Positions 16,705 to 25,870 are shown, counted from the first letter of the stretch. The stretch: DNA of 64,000 nt from Nitrospirillum pindoramense (GCF_007827955.1 NZ_VITR01000017.1:92940-156939), one strand, 5' to 3'. Made by a program: numbers and translations. Notes: a model not told the origin generated them from the letters alone.

Positions 16705-18387
16705 TTAGAACGGGTAGTAACGGAACGCGGTGTAGACGACCGTGTCGTCGGTGCTGGGGCTGCCGCCCACGCCCTGGAAAAGGTCGCGGCGGATGTATTC
16801 GCCCTGCATGCCGAACTGCATGGTGCCCATGTTGCCGTGGTAGAACTTCCACCAGAAGCCGGCCGTCGCCTCACGCACCGAACGGGTGTTGCCCGCGCAG
16901 GCGAGGGGCGAGTTCTCGGTGTAGCAACCGGTGTTGACGGCCAGGCCGTTGCCATAGCCGTAGGCCTTGCCGGCGACCGTGAACGCCTTGCTGTCGTCCT
17001 GTTCCAGGCCGTAGTAGGCGTACAGATCCCAATCCGACGTGGGATGGCCGATAACGCCGGCCATGGCCGTGACCTCGGTGATGGGCGACAGGCGGCCGTA
17101 GGGGTTGACCGTCACGTCCGGCAGGCTGGAGGAGCCGTAACGGCCGATGCCCTGGCCAGCCATCGTGCTCAGCTGGATGTCCACATACTTGGGCACGACC
17201 GGCAGGATGGCGGCGGCACCGAAACCGAAGCCGGTCTCGGTGTAGTTCTGGCCGGCGGCACGGCTCTGGAACTCACGCGCCAGGCCGAACACCTCGTAAT
17301 GGCCCCAGCCGGGCTCGGCCACCGCCTTCACGATCAGGTCGGGGGCGATGTCGGTGGAGTAGTTGGCCGTGCTGTTCAGCAGCGAACCGCCGGGGTTGGT
17401 GTTGCTGTTGGGCACCAAGGCGGTCGAACCGCTGATGGACGCCTGCGGGCTTTCCAACGCCACGCCCAGCCAATAGTGGCGGTTCCAGTCCTTGACCACG
17501 CGCAGGCCCCAGTTGCGGGTCCAGTCGAAGCCGGCGGCGTACTGGGCGTCCGGGCCCATCGGCAGCGCTTCGGTGCGGGGATCGATGCCGGACTTGTTGG
17601 TGGTGACCAGGCTGAAGGACTGGCCCGCCAGCAGGTGCCAGCCGGTATCCTTCCAGTCGGCGGTCAGGTAGCCCTGGCGCAGGCGCGGGACATAGCTGTT
17701 GCTCTGCCCGCTGTTGGAGGAGGTGCCGACGCCGAGGAAGTCGGACTCGAAGTAGGCGCCCAGGTGGGTATCGGGGCCGACGTCGCTTTCGGCCAGCATG
17801 GTCACGCGGCTCTGACGCGCCGTGCCGCGGAACTCACCCCGGTCATAGTTGGAGGAGTTCTTCAGGGGGATGGCGGCGTAGGGGGTGGCCACATCCGCGG
17901 TCATGTTGCGCGAGCGATAGACGCTGGCCGCTTCGATGAAGCCGCCGAAGGTCAGCTTCACGCCCTTGCCCAGGCGCAGGCTGTTGTCGTTGGGATCGGT
18001 CACCTTCTGCTGCTGGGCGACCTGGGTCGCGGCGGCGGCGGCCTTTTCGGCGGCGGCGCGCGAGTCCACCACGGCCTTGGCGTTGGTGTCCTGCTGGGTG
18101 GCGAGCGCCTGCAGTTGGGACTGCAGCGCCTGGATCTGCTTGTTCAGGGCATCGATCTGCGCCTGGGTCGCCACAACCTGCGTCGGGGTGGCGGCGGTGG
18201 CGACGCCGGAAGCCTTCCGGTGCTTCGTCGTGCCGGCGGTATCATCGGCGCGGGCCGCCGTCGCCACGCCCATGAGCGCGACACAGGCGGAGGTCATCAG
18301 GGCGGCGCGCAGGACGGTGCGGCCAAATCGGTGCTCAAATCGGTTCTGCGGCGGAGACGTTTCTCCGTGCCGCGCTTCAATAGACAT
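16705..18387 (-). CDS. DcaP-like trimeric outer-membrane porin
   Basis: A 560-residue protein with a signal peptide (LMTSACVALMGVATAARADD). A helical N-terminal stalk at about residues 70-130 (QIDALNKQIQALQSQLQAL, then Ala-rich) is predicted to form a coiled coil. The barrel starts with VKLTFGGFIEAASVYRSRN, continues with SRVTMLAESDVGPDTHLGAYFESDF and RQGYLTADWKDTGWHLLAGQSF, and ends in the aromatic TAFRYYPF. The coiled coil plus this first strand is typical of DcaP-like porins, which admit small anionic compounds. A box shared with the neighbouring two-component system lies about 180 bp upstream. Confidence 0.85.
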   Translation of the reverse strand: MSIEARHGETSPPQNRFEHRFGRTVLRAALMTSACVALMGVATAARADDTAGTTKHRKASGVATAATPTQVVATQAQIDALNKQIQALQSQLQALATQQDTNAKAVVDSRAAAEKAAAAATQVAQQQKVTDPNDNSLRLGKGVKLTFGGFIEAASVYRSRNMTADVATPYAAIPLKNSSNYDRGEFRGTARQSRVTMLAESDVGPDTHLGAYFESDFLGVGTSSNSGQSNSYVPRLRQGYLTADWKDTGWHLLAGQSFSLVTTNKSGIDPRTEALPMGPDAQYAAGFDWTRNWGLRVVKDWNRHYWLGVALESPQASISGSTALVPNSNTNPGGSLLNSTANYSTDIAPDLIVKAVAEPGWGHYEVFGLAREFQSRAAGQNYTETGFGFGAAAILPVVPKYVDIQLSTMAGQGIGRYGSSSLPDVTVNPYGRLSPITEVTAMAGVIGHPTSDWDLYAYYGLEQDDSKAFTVAGKAYGYGNGLAVNTGCYTENSPLACAGNTRSVREATAGFWWKFYHGNMGTMQFGMQGEYIRRDLFQGVGGSPSTDDTVVYTAFRYYPF

Positions 18388-18699
18388 TGCTGTCCACTCC
18401 CATCAAGTGAATTAGCTTCTTATTCCGCACCCGTACGGGCACGTCGGCCCTTTAAAGCAGTTGTCTATTGAACAAATGTGGCGACCAATTAAAGGATCTT
18501 TTAGGAAACTAAATTCATTTTTAATAATTAGCAGGCATATGCGCCACCTATCTGCATTCTATGCGCCGATATAGCAGGATATATTGCTATATTACTTGGT
18601 AAAGACCACGCCCCGCCGCCGGATTTTTCTGGGGGATACGACCGGCGACGGGGCGGGCCAGGAGGCCCGGTGGTATGATCGGGGCCACCAACCGGGCCG
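18388..18699. other. porin upstream region with inverted repeat
   Basis: A non-coding, AT-rich stretch holding the porin promoter. ATATAGCA (18569-18576) and TGCTATAT (18585-18592) form an 8-bp inverted repeat with an 8-bp spacer, a plausible regulator site. The 17-mer starting at 18569 recurs with two differences at 19635-19651, upstream of the lipoprotein pair. Confidence 0.45.
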
Positions 18700-18738
18700 T
18701 TCGACAGCCCCAAGACAGGCGGGACAGGGGCTGTCGAA
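18700..18738 (-). terminator. hairpin after the small-lipoprotein operon
   Basis: TTCGACAGCCCC / GGGGCTGTCGAA, a perfect 12-bp inverted repeat with a 15-nt loop, lies 11 bases past the stop of the 82-residue lipoprotein gene. No U-run follows. It is likely a transcription-end hairpin or 3' stabiliser. Confidence 0.5.
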
Positions 18739-18749
18739 GGCGGGCTGCC

Positions 18750-18998
18750 TTAGTTGATGGGCAGCATGGTCTGGGTCATGGCGGCATCGAGATTGTCGAC
18801 GCAGCGGGCGTGCTCCCCCGTGCCGGGGGTGAAGCCGACTTCAGCGCAGGCCCGGTTCTCCTGCGCCAGGCGCTGGGTGGCGAAAGACGGACCGGCGCAG
18901 GCGGCCAGGCTGCCGCCGATGCCGGCAACCAAGGTCGCGGCGGCGAGGATGGCGGCCAGACGGGGGCTGATGGCGATACGGGTCGTGGTGCGGGTCAT
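18750..18998 (-). CDS. small Cys-motif lipoprotein
   Basis: An 82-residue protein starting at ATG 18998 (MTRTTTRIAISPRL); the longer frame to 19049 overlaps the preceding gene. A hydrophobic leader ends with the lipobox SLAAC, predicting a lipoprotein of about 53 residues. The mature part has C-x3-G-F-T-P-G-T-G-E-x3-C-V, the same motif that occurs twice in the gene immediately upstream (4-bp gap). I know no function for this motif; two cysteines per unit suggest a disulphide-stabilised periplasmic repeat. Confidence 0.72.
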   Translation of the reverse strand: MTRTTTRIAISPRLAAILAAATLVAGIGGSLAACAGPSFATQRLAQENRACAEVGFTPGTGEHARCVDNLDAAMTQTMLPIN

Positions 18999-19002
18999 GG
19001 GT

Positions 19003-19401
19003 TTAGTTCCCACCGGTGATGTCGATCGGGTTCTGGTTGGCAGCGACATGCGTGGGGCGGGCGCCCAGCACCTTGTCGCGGTAGTTCAGCACGCACATGG
19101 CGAATTCCGGCGTATCCGGCGTCAGCCCCTTTTGGCTGCAGGCCGATTGGCCGGCCACACTGGCGGCGGCCTCGGACCGGTTCGCGGCGGCCTCGGCCAA
19201 GGAACCGGTAAGGCTGTCCACGCAGGCCACGTAGTCGGTATTGGGCGCCGTCAGGCCCATGGTATCGCGGCAGACGCGCTTGACCGTGTCCGCCTGGGCC
19301 GCCGGAATGGTGCCGGCCTGGGCGCAGGCCGCAACACCAGCCCATACCAGCAAGGCCAGACCGGCCTGCTGAACCCTCTTATTCTTAAGTATACGCTGCA
19401 T
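19003..19401 (-). CDS. small lipoprotein with two Cys-motif repeats
   Basis: A 132-residue protein (start MQRILKNKR at 19401; ATG 19413 is the alternative). A leader with lipobox GVAAC gives a mature lipoprotein. The motif C-x3/4-G-L-T-(A)P-x-T-x-x-x-x-x-C-V appears twice: CRDTMGLTAPNTDYVACV and CSQKGLTPDTPEFAMCV. It is the internally duplicated partner of the downstream 82-residue protein, to which it is coupled by a 4-bp gap. Its position between a porin and a divergent two-component system suggests an envelope role. Function is unknown. Confidence 0.7.
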   Translation of the reverse strand: MQRILKNKRVQQAGLALLVWAGVAACAQAGTIPAAQADTVKRVCRDTMGLTAPNTDYVACVDSLTGSLAEAAANRSEAAASVAGQSACSQKGLTPDTPEFAMCVLNYRDKVLGARPTHVAANQNPIDITGGN

Positions 19402-19958
19402 CTTCCACTCCAACCGTCAAGTGAATGACTGATGGACCCAATGTTACCGGTGCCGAGTCTCGCCACAACTAAAGCTTAGTTTATTTATTAAAACGAATTT
19501 TAGGTTCGATTTTGAGACGTGCGCGATTTTCCCTTAAACTACACAAACCACATTAACCTTATATTCAGCAAACTAATGATGATGAGTCACGTTCTTAATA
19601 TCCAATTCCGACTTGTCTTAATGATATGCCGTCTATATAGCATGATATTTTACGACCTCTGGTCGTAGAGGAAAACCATACATGGGATGTGCGTATCACG
19701 GGGTATGGGAAGGCCAAATTATAATTTTTTTTAAAAACGGCGCGCCCATTTTAATTGGCCACCCCGGTTCAATAGGCGACGGTGGGGCCGGCAGCGTCCC
19801 CATCGTGGACCTTCGCCATCCATCTCCGCCCCAGCGGTAGTGCCGCGGCCCGCCCTTGTTTGGCGGTTGCCATAGGCAGTGCCTTGGCGGATGGTCACGG
19901 TGTCGCCCGGATCACGGTTCGGGCCACCCCGTGCCATGGATGACGACGGACCCAACGG
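19402..19958. other. AT-rich divergent intergenic region
   Basis: About 550 bp, distinctly richer in A+T than its surroundings (19470-19740), between the lipoprotein pair and the response-regulator gene. It holds ATATAGCATGATATTTT at 19635-19651, a near-copy of the porin-upstream box, and a small hairpin ACGACC-TCT-GGTCGT at about 19651-19665. No coding frame is convincing. It probably contains divergent promoters and the target of the adjacent regulator. Confidence 0.45.
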
Positions 19959-20684
19959 ATGGACAGTGAAACGTTCGACGATCAGGGATGGACCCCGGTG
20001 ACCTCCAAAGCTCACATCCTGTTGATTGAGGATGATCGAGAAACCGCTGACGAGATCATCCGCGACATGGCCGACCGCGGCTATATGATCAGCCACGCCG
20101 ATAATGGCCGCGTTGGCCTGGAGCGCGCCCGCGAGGGCCGTTACGATCTGCTGATCCTGGACCGCATGCTGCCGGAGGTGGACGGACTGTCCATCATCGG
20201 CCTGCTGCGGGCGGAGGAGGTGCGGGTGCCTGTGCTGTTCCTCAGCGCGCTGAACGACGTGGATGAGCGTGTGCGCGGCCTGAAGGCGGGCGGCGACGAT
20301 TACCTGACCAAGCCCTTCGTGCTGTCGGAACTGTCCGCCCGGGTGGAAGCCTTGCTGCGCCGGCCGGCGGAGCCGCGCACGACCCGCCTGCGCGTGGGAC
20401 CGCTGGAGCTGGATCTGATCAGCCGGGAGGCCAACCGCGATGGCCGGCCCGTGGAACTGCTGCCCCGCGAGTTCAAGTTGCTGGAATACCTGATGCGCCA
20501 TCCCGCCCAGGTCATCACCCGGGCCATGTTGCTGGAAGACGTGTGGAACTATCGCTTCTCACCCCAGACCAACCTGGTGGACGTCCATATCGGCAAGCTG
20601 CGGCGCAAGGTGGACGCGCCCGGCGATTTCCCTATGATCTACAATATCCGCAACGTGGGGTTCGTCCTTCGTGAACCTCAGTGA
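19959..20684 (+). CDS. OmpR/PhoB-family response regulator
   Basis: A 241-residue two-component regulator. The receiver domain has the acidic pair in LLIEDDRE, the phospho-acceptor Asp in LLILDRMLPEVDG, and the conserved Thr/Ser and Lys in LFLSALND and DDYLTKPF. A winged-helix C-terminal domain follows (LLPREFKLLEYLMRHPAQVITRAMLLEDVW, NLVDVHIGKLRRKVD). It overlaps the kinase gene by 14 bp. It is similar along its whole length to the regulator at 46426-47127. The N-terminal 18 residues before AHILLIEDD are unusual, and a GTG start at 19999 is possible. Confidence 0.92.
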   Translation: MDSETFDDQGWTPVTSKAHILLIEDDRETADEIIRDMADRGYMISHADNGRVGLERAREGRYDLLILDRMLPEVDGLSIIGLLRAEEVRVPVLFLSALNDVDERVRGLKAGGDDYLTKPFVLSELSARVEALLRRPAEPRTTRLRVGPLELDLISREANRDGRPVELLPREFKLLEYLMRHPAQVITRAMLLEDVWNYRFSPQTNLVDVHIGKLRRKVDAPGDFPMIYNIRNVGFVLREPQ

Positions 20685-22083
20685 GATCGCGCGCACCACC
20701 AGCTTCCGGCTGGCCATGGTGTTCGCCTGCTTTTTCGCCGGATCGTCGCTGCTGTTGTTCGCCTTTATCTATTGGCGGGCCACGGTCTTCGAAACCAACC
20801 GCATCGACGCCCTGATCACCGAGGACGCGCGCACCCTGGCCAGCGAGGATCAGGACGCGATCCTGGCCCTGATCAACACGCACGTAACCGGCGATTTCCA
20901 CCGCGTTGGCTATGCCGCCCTGTTCACGCCGGACGGCCGCCGCATTGACGGCAACCTGGAAGCGGTGCCTGCGGACATGCCCATCGATGGCAAGGTGCAT
21001 GTGGTGCAGGCCGTGCGCACCGACCTTCCAGCCATGGGCGCCGTCGAGGTTCGACTGGCCGCCCTGCGCATCCCCAATGGCAACATCCTGATCATCGGCC
21101 GCAACGGCCAATACATGGTCGTCCTGCGCGAGGTGGTGGTGCACGCCCTGACCATGGGCGCCATTCCGGCCATGGGCCTGGCCCTCGCGGCTGGCATCTT
21201 CCTGGCTTGGCGCACGCAGCAGCGCCTGAAGGATGTGCACCGCGCCGCCGAGCGCATCATGAGCGGCCAGGTGCAGGAACGCCTGCCCGTCGCTGGCGCC
21301 GGCCCGGGGGATGAGTTGGACCGGCTGTCGCAGCTGTTCAACGGCATCCTGGATGAGACCGAGCGCCTGCTGGGCGAGATCAAGGCCACGGGCGACGAGA
21401 TCGCGCACGACCTGCGCACCCCCCTGACCCGGGTGCGCGCCCGCCTGGAGCGCACCATGAAGGGCGACATGGGGCTGGAGGAAACCAGGGAAACGGTGGG
21501 CAAGGCCATCGGCGGCCTGGACCAGGCCCTGGCCGTCATCACCGCCCTGCTGCGCATCCGCGAGCTTGAGAACAGCAAGCGCCAGCGTGGCTTCAGCATG
21601 CTGGACCCGACCGAGATCATCCTGCTGATCGAGGAACTGTACGAGCCCATCGCCGAAACCAAGGACATCGCCTTCACCGTCGACATCACGCCGGTGACGC
21701 CTATGTTCGCCGACCGCGACCTGCTGATGGAGGCGGTGGGGAACCTGGTGGACAACGCCCTGAAGTTCACACCGCCCGGTGGACGGGTCACGCTGTCGCT
21801 GGGCCCGCGCGAGGGCGATGGCGCCACCGTCATTCGCGTCGCCGACAGCGGGCCCGGCATCGCGGCGCACGAACGCGACCTGGTCTTTTCCCGCTTCTAC
21901 CGCTCCGACCGCACCCGCCACCTGGAGGGTACCGGCCTGGGCCTGAGCCTGGTGGCCGCCATCGCCCGCCTGCACGGCCTGGCGCCCCGCGTGGGGGACA
22001 ACAACCCCGGCTGCGTGATGGAACTGGTGGCGGAGGGCACGACGGCGGTCAGGGCGCCGGTGGCCGGCGCCACAGCCGTCTGA
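20671..22083 (+). CDS. sensor histidine kinase (partner of the regulator at 19959)
   Basis: A 470-residue inner-membrane kinase. TM1 is FRLAMVFACFFAGSSLLLFAFIYW. A periplasmic sensor of about 130 residues contains RRIDGNLEAVPADMPIDGK. TM2 (ALTMGAIPAMGLALAAGIFLAW) leads to a HAMP domain, the dimerisation helix with phospho-accepting His (EIAHDLRTPLTRVRARLER) and the ATP-binding domain with N box (NLVDNALKFTPPGG), G1 (ADSGPGI) and G2 (GTGLGLSLV). The signal is unknown. It overlaps the regulator by 14 bp, and its 3' end overlaps the convergent vapC-remnant frame by 35 bp. Confidence 0.92.
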   Translation: MNLSEIARTTSFRLAMVFACFFAGSSLLLFAFIYWRATVFETNRIDALITEDARTLASEDQDAILALINTHVTGDFHRVGYAALFTPDGRRIDGNLEAVPADMPIDGKVHVVQAVRTDLPAMGAVEVRLAALRIPNGNILIIGRNGQYMVVLREVVVHALTMGAIPAMGLALAAGIFLAWRTQQRLKDVHRAAERIMSGQVQERLPVAGAGPGDELDRLSQLFNGILDETERLLGEIKATGDEIAHDLRTPLTRVRARLERTMKGDMGLEETRETVGKAIGGLDQALAVITALLRIRELENSKRQRGFSMLDPTEIILLIEELYEPIAETKDIAFTVDITPVTPMFADRDLLMEAVGNLVDNALKFTPPGGRVTLSLGPREGDGATVIRVADSGPGIAAHERDLVFSRFYRSDRTRHLEGTGLGLSLVAAIARLHGLAPRVGDNNPGCVMELVAEGTTAVRAPVAGATAV

Positions 22084-22387
22084 ACAAGGCGGCGATGGCC
22101 ACGGCCAATAGAGTGGACGGTACGCCGAAAACCAGGGCCAAGGGCAGCATCCCCTCCGTCACGAACTCGATGGATCGGCCGCCACCGAAAAGCAGCACGA
22201 TCCCCCCAGGCACCAACAGGGCGATGGCCGCTATTCCCCAAAGCGCGTGGCGACCATAGCGGCCGTAAAGCACGAGACCCAATAGGAACGGGATGAGGAT
22301 CATGAGCCAGGCGACGGTCGCGGCGTTGCTGTCCTCATCGGGCATCAGCCAACAGGCGGCGACCGAGACATCCACGACGAAGGGCAT
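22049..22387 (-). pseudogene. VapC PIN-toxin N-terminus fused to an unrelated membrane segment
   Basis: The 112-residue frame begins MPFVVDVSVAACWLMPDED, the first strand and first acidic residue of a VapC PIN domain. From about residue 28 (near base 22306) it changes to a hydrophobic sequence with three likely transmembrane helices (LMILIPFLLGLVLYG, IAAIALLVPGGIVLLFG, LALVFGVPSTLLAVAIAAL). The other PIN acidic residues are absent, so it cannot be an active ribonuclease. The start still overlaps the antitoxin stop (TGATG), as in intact vapBC pairs. I infer a deletion or insertion that joined the toxin start to the tail of another gene. Whether the fusion is expressed is unknown. Confidence 0.7.
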
Positions 22388-22632
22388 CAGTACTTATGGC
22401 CCTCGTGCCGAGCGGTCAGTATCTCCTCCACCGTCAGCTTGGGCATGGATTGGCGAAACTCACGGATCAGGGCCTGTGCCCACCGTGTTTCCGCCTCACG
22501 GCCTTGAGGTTCCGGAATGATACAGGCAACGGGACGGCCATGGCGGGTGATGACAATGGTCTCCCCCCGCTCCACCTCATCCAGCAACTGGGGCAGATGG
22601 GTCTTGGCGTCAGATGATGGAATCTCCTTCAT
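22387..22632 (-). CDS. Phd/YefM-family antitoxin (VapB partner)
   Basis: An 81-residue protein starting at ATG 22632 (MKEIPSSDAKTHLPQLLDEVERGETIVITRHGRPVACIIPE); the ATG 12 bases upstream is the alternative. The N-terminal half is the Phd/YefM DNA-binding fold. The C-terminal helix (RWAQALIREFRQSMPKLTVEEILTARHEG) would wrap the toxin. It appears intact, although the toxin behind it is truncated, so it may persist as an orphan antitoxin able to neutralise a related toxin encoded elsewhere. Confidence 0.8.
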   Translation of the reverse strand: MKEIPSSDAKTHLPQLLDEVERGETIVITRHGRPVACIIPEPQGREAETRWAQALIREFRQSMPKLTVEEILTARHEGHKY

Positions 22633-22732
22633 AGACACCCTCATTTGCTCAAGTTGGTCGATTTATTTGGTCGATGTCATGGCGCCTGGGGATGACGGTC
22701 AATCCACAGCCCTTGATCCACCCCAGACGCCC

Positions 22733-25700
22733 CTACTCCCCAACGCTGGCGGCATCCAGCTTCAGGGGGATCAGGCGGTCCTCTCCCACCTGGGCGGTGA
22801 CGGCGGGCCGCACGGCGATACGCTTGTCATCCAAGGTGGGCAGACGTTGTCTCAGGGCGGTCACCACCGCCGCGGCGCGGGCCTGCGCCAGGGCGGCCAA
22901 GGCCTGGTCATCCACCGGTTCGGTCTTGGCGACGCGGCGGCGCAAGGCCGCGATATAGCCCGGTTCGTCCAGAACCGGGGCCAAGCCCGGGGCGGAGGCT
23001 GGTGGCGTCTTGGCGGTCGACGCGGGCGGCACCTCCGGCGCGCGGGTGAAGGACTGCCGCAGGGCCGGCAGTTGGTCCGCCCCCAGACGCTCGCTGAACA
23101 GCGCCTCCAGAAACTGGCGTTGCCCCTCCAGAGTGTAATGGTCCCCCAGGGCTTGGGCCATGCGGGCATCCAGCGCGTCGCGTTGCAGTCGTCCCCTGTC
23201 CGCGTCAGGGGCGACCACCCCCGGGACCCCCAGGGCCAGGTGCGGCCGGGCGCCCAGCGCCTGGGCCAGATGCACGATCTTCTCCTGTTCCGGCGGGGCG
23301 AGGTCGGCGCGACCGGGGGTGAAGTCGATATGGTCCAGCTTGTCCGCGTCCGCCCCGTCGAACAGGGCGGCCAGCGCGCGGAAGGGGGCGGTGACCAGGT
23401 TGGTCAGCAGGTCGGCGGCCGCGGCGCGGATGACGCTGCCGATGTCGAAGCGCGGGTCGTTGATGTTACCGCTGACCGGCAGATCGACGTTGATCTTGCC
23501 CTCGTCATCCTTCAGCAGGGCGATGGCGAGATCCAGGGGCAAGTCCAGGGCGCCGGGGACATCCACCCGGTCGCCCAGCTTGATATCGCGAATGACCACG
23601 CGGTTGGTGCCGTTCAGGCGGCCACCATCCACCTCGTAATGCAGGTCGACATCCAGCCGCCCCTGCGCGATGCGGCGGCCGGCGAACTTGACCGTGTAGG
23701 GCGACAGCTCGGGAAATTCGACGTTGCGGAACAGCAGGTTGACGTGGGTGTTGCGGCCGGGGTCGAACGGCACGAGGCGGCCTTGCACGGTCACCTGGCC
23801 GAAGTCGCCCACCTGGCCCCGCAGCGCCAAGCGCGAGGACGAGGTGGCGGCGGTGGTCAGGGCCGCCACCTCCCCCTGCAGGTTGGTGATGTGGGCCGAG
23901 AACGGCAATGGCAGGGAGGCATCGCCGTAATCGGCCTTGCCGCCCGTGACCACCACGCGGCCCACGCTGACCACCGGGGGGGACGCTGAAGCGGAGGCCG
24001 GGGTGGATGCCGACGGGGCGGGCGCGGCCCGCGCCACCATCAGATGGTTGAAATTGGTGGTCTGGTTGGCGGCCACCTGAAAACGCACGTACGGCGCCGC
24101 GACGGTGATCTGGGAAATGCGCAGGTCATTGGCCGACTGGCGGTATTCATAGTGATCCACGCCCAGGCTGTCCCAGGAGACGAGCGGCGTGTCGCCCCCC
24201 TGCTCCGCCACCGCCAGCGCCCGCACCTCGCCCTTGCCCACCAAGGCGAGACCGTCCGCCGCGCTGTAGGTGAGATCGCCGTCCGCCGCCAGCCGGCCAT
24301 CGCGGATATCAACCCGTGCCCAATCGTGCACATAGGGCTGGGCGGCCGCGACCGGCAGGTCGGACGCCGCCAGCTTGGCCTCCAGCCCCAGGGTCGGCAG
24401 GGCCGTCACCTTGCCCGCCGCGTTGATCTGCCCGCCGGCGGACAGCGCCGCCGCCAGGGTGAAGGGGAAGGACGCGCCCGCCTGGCTGGACACGCCCTCA
24501 ACGGTCAGGTCGATGGGTGTCAATTCCAGCCGCGCCGGCTCATGAGTGGCGCGGTCCTCCACCTGGATCTTGGCCTTGCGCAGCAGCAGCTTGCCCAGGA
24601 CGGCGGACCAGGGCGCCGTCCCCGCCGCCGGGCCGGCCTGTTGGGTGTCAGGGTCAGGCCCGGCGTTACCCGGGGACCAGGGCATGGGACCAAGGCGGCC
24701 ATCTTCGCCCCGCCGCACGGCCAGGCTCAACCCGTCCACGGTCAGCATGTCGGCACCGACGGTCTTTGCCGGCCAAGCCAAATGGCCGCCCGCGAGGTGC
24801 AACTCCGGCAAGGTCAGGAAGGGTGTCCGTACCCCCGTCTCATGAACCGTCAGGCCGCGCACCGCCAGGCTGAGATGATCGATGGCGAGGGCGTAACCGG
24901 CGCCTTTTCCCCGGCGGAGCTGATAGTCCAGGTCGGCAGCGATGGTTCCCGTGGGGACAGTGACGGGCAGCGCATCGCCGAAATACCGGGCCAGCAAGGG
25001 GATATAGGGTCCCCGCGCCGCCACATGGCCGGCGGAGACGATGGGGTTCAGGCTGGACGTGCCCGTCCATTCCAGCGTGGCGCCGCCTTCCAGGCCGACC
25101 TGCACATGCTGGCGCCCCTGGCGTTCCGGCAGGGTGCTGAGGTCATTGAATTCCATGCTGACGGGGCCGACCTTGGTCTTGAACGGCGTGCCGGGTACCT
25201 GGTCGGTAACGTCCGCCGCCGCGTCCACGATGGTCACATGACGGATCAGCAGCCGGGGCAGCCCCCCGGACTGACCATCCGCCTTGGCCGGACCCTGGGC
25301 CGGATCCTTGGCTGGATCATCATCCCCGGCGGCGGCCTGGATCAGGCGCCCGATATTGGTGTCGGTTTCGCCATAGCGCACCACGGCGGCCCGGAGCCCC
25401 TGCACCTGGATATCGGCGATGCCCCAGGCCCAGCGCAGTAGGCCCCCCGGCGCCAGGCGGACATACAACCGGTCGAAGCCCAGCAGCGGTCCACCGTCAG
25501 CCTCCGTCAGGCGGAAACCGCGCAGCTCCACGCTGAGGGCGTAGGGGTTGACGCTCACCCCCTCCAGGGTGGCCGGCCGCTGAAAGGTGGCCTGCGCCAG
25601 ATCCAGCACCTGGCGGCGGATCAGCAGCGGCGTCGCCAGGAAGCCAGCCCCCGTGTAGGTCAGCAGTATGGCCAGGGCCCAGAAGCGCTTGCGCCGGAAA

Positions 25701-25822
25701 TCCCACCACAGGCGGGGTTCCGCCAGGCGACGCCGCCGCAGGGCGGCACCCAGGCGATGCCACCATCCTTCCTGGGGCACGGGCGACGGCGTGGTGGGCG
25801 GTGGGGTCGGCATGGATGGCAT
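22733..25822 (-). CDS. DUF748 / AsmA-like envelope protein
   Basis: A 1029-residue protein. A short Pro-rich cytoplasmic N-terminus is followed by one transmembrane anchor (FWALAILLTYTGAGFLATPLLI) and a long periplasmic part starting VLDLAQATFQRPATLEGVSVNPYALSVELRGFRLTEADG, the hallmark of DUF748. Near the C-terminus are the DUF748 signature (LDVDLHYEVDGGRLNGTNRVVIRDIKLGD) and an OmpA-like segment (RADLAPPEQEKIVHLAQAL). Relatives include AsmA, TamB and YhdP, bridge proteins implicated in lipid transfer to the outer membrane. It appears monocistronic and unrelated to the nearby glycosidase. Confidence 0.85.
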   Translation of the reverse strand: MPSMPTPPPTTPSPVPQEGWWHRLGAALRRRRLAEPRLWWDFRRKRFWALAILLTYTGAGFLATPLLIRRQVLDLAQATFQRPATLEGVSVNPYALSVELRGFRLTEADGGPLLGFDRLYVRLAPGGLLRWAWGIADIQVQGLRAAVVRYGETDTNIGRLIQAAAGDDDPAKDPAQGPAKADGQSGGLPRLLIRHVTIVDAAADVTDQVPGTPFKTKVGPVSMEFNDLSTLPERQGRQHVQVGLEGGATLEWTGTSSLNPIVSAGHVAARGPYIPLLARYFGDALPVTVPTGTIAADLDYQLRRGKGAGYALAIDHLSLAVRGLTVHETGVRTPFLTLPELHLAGGHLAWPAKTVGADMLTVDGLSLAVRRGEDGRLGPMPWSPGNAGPDPDTQQAGPAAGTAPWSAVLGKLLLRKAKIQVEDRATHEPARLELTPIDLTVEGVSSQAGASFPFTLAAALSAGGQINAAGKVTALPTLGLEAKLAASDLPVAAAQPYVHDWARVDIRDGRLAADGDLTYSAADGLALVGKGEVRALAVAEQGGDTPLVSWDSLGVDHYEYRQSANDLRISQITVAAPYVRFQVAANQTTNFNHLMVARAAPAPSASTPASASASPPVVSVGRVVVTGGKADYGDASLPLPFSAHITNLQGEVAALTTAATSSSRLALRGQVGDFGQVTVQGRLVPFDPGRNTHVNLLFRNVEFPELSPYTVKFAGRRIAQGRLDVDLHYEVDGGRLNGTNRVVIRDIKLGDRVDVPGALDLPLDLAIALLKDDEGKINVDLPVSGNINDPRFDIGSVIRAAAADLLTNLVTAPFRALAALFDGADADKLDHIDFTPGRADLAPPEQEKIVHLAQALGARPHLALGVPGVVAPDADRGRLQRDALDARMAQALGDHYTLEGQRQFLEALFSERLGADQLPALRQSFTRAPEVPPASTAKTPPASAPGLAPVLDEPGYIAALRRRVAKTEPVDDQALAALAQARAAAVVTALRQRLPTLDDKRIAVRPAVTAQVGEDRLIPLKLDAASVGE

Positions 25823-25870
25823 CCTGTATTATGGACACCATCTTATAGTGGCAAAGCTGCAAAGGGTATC

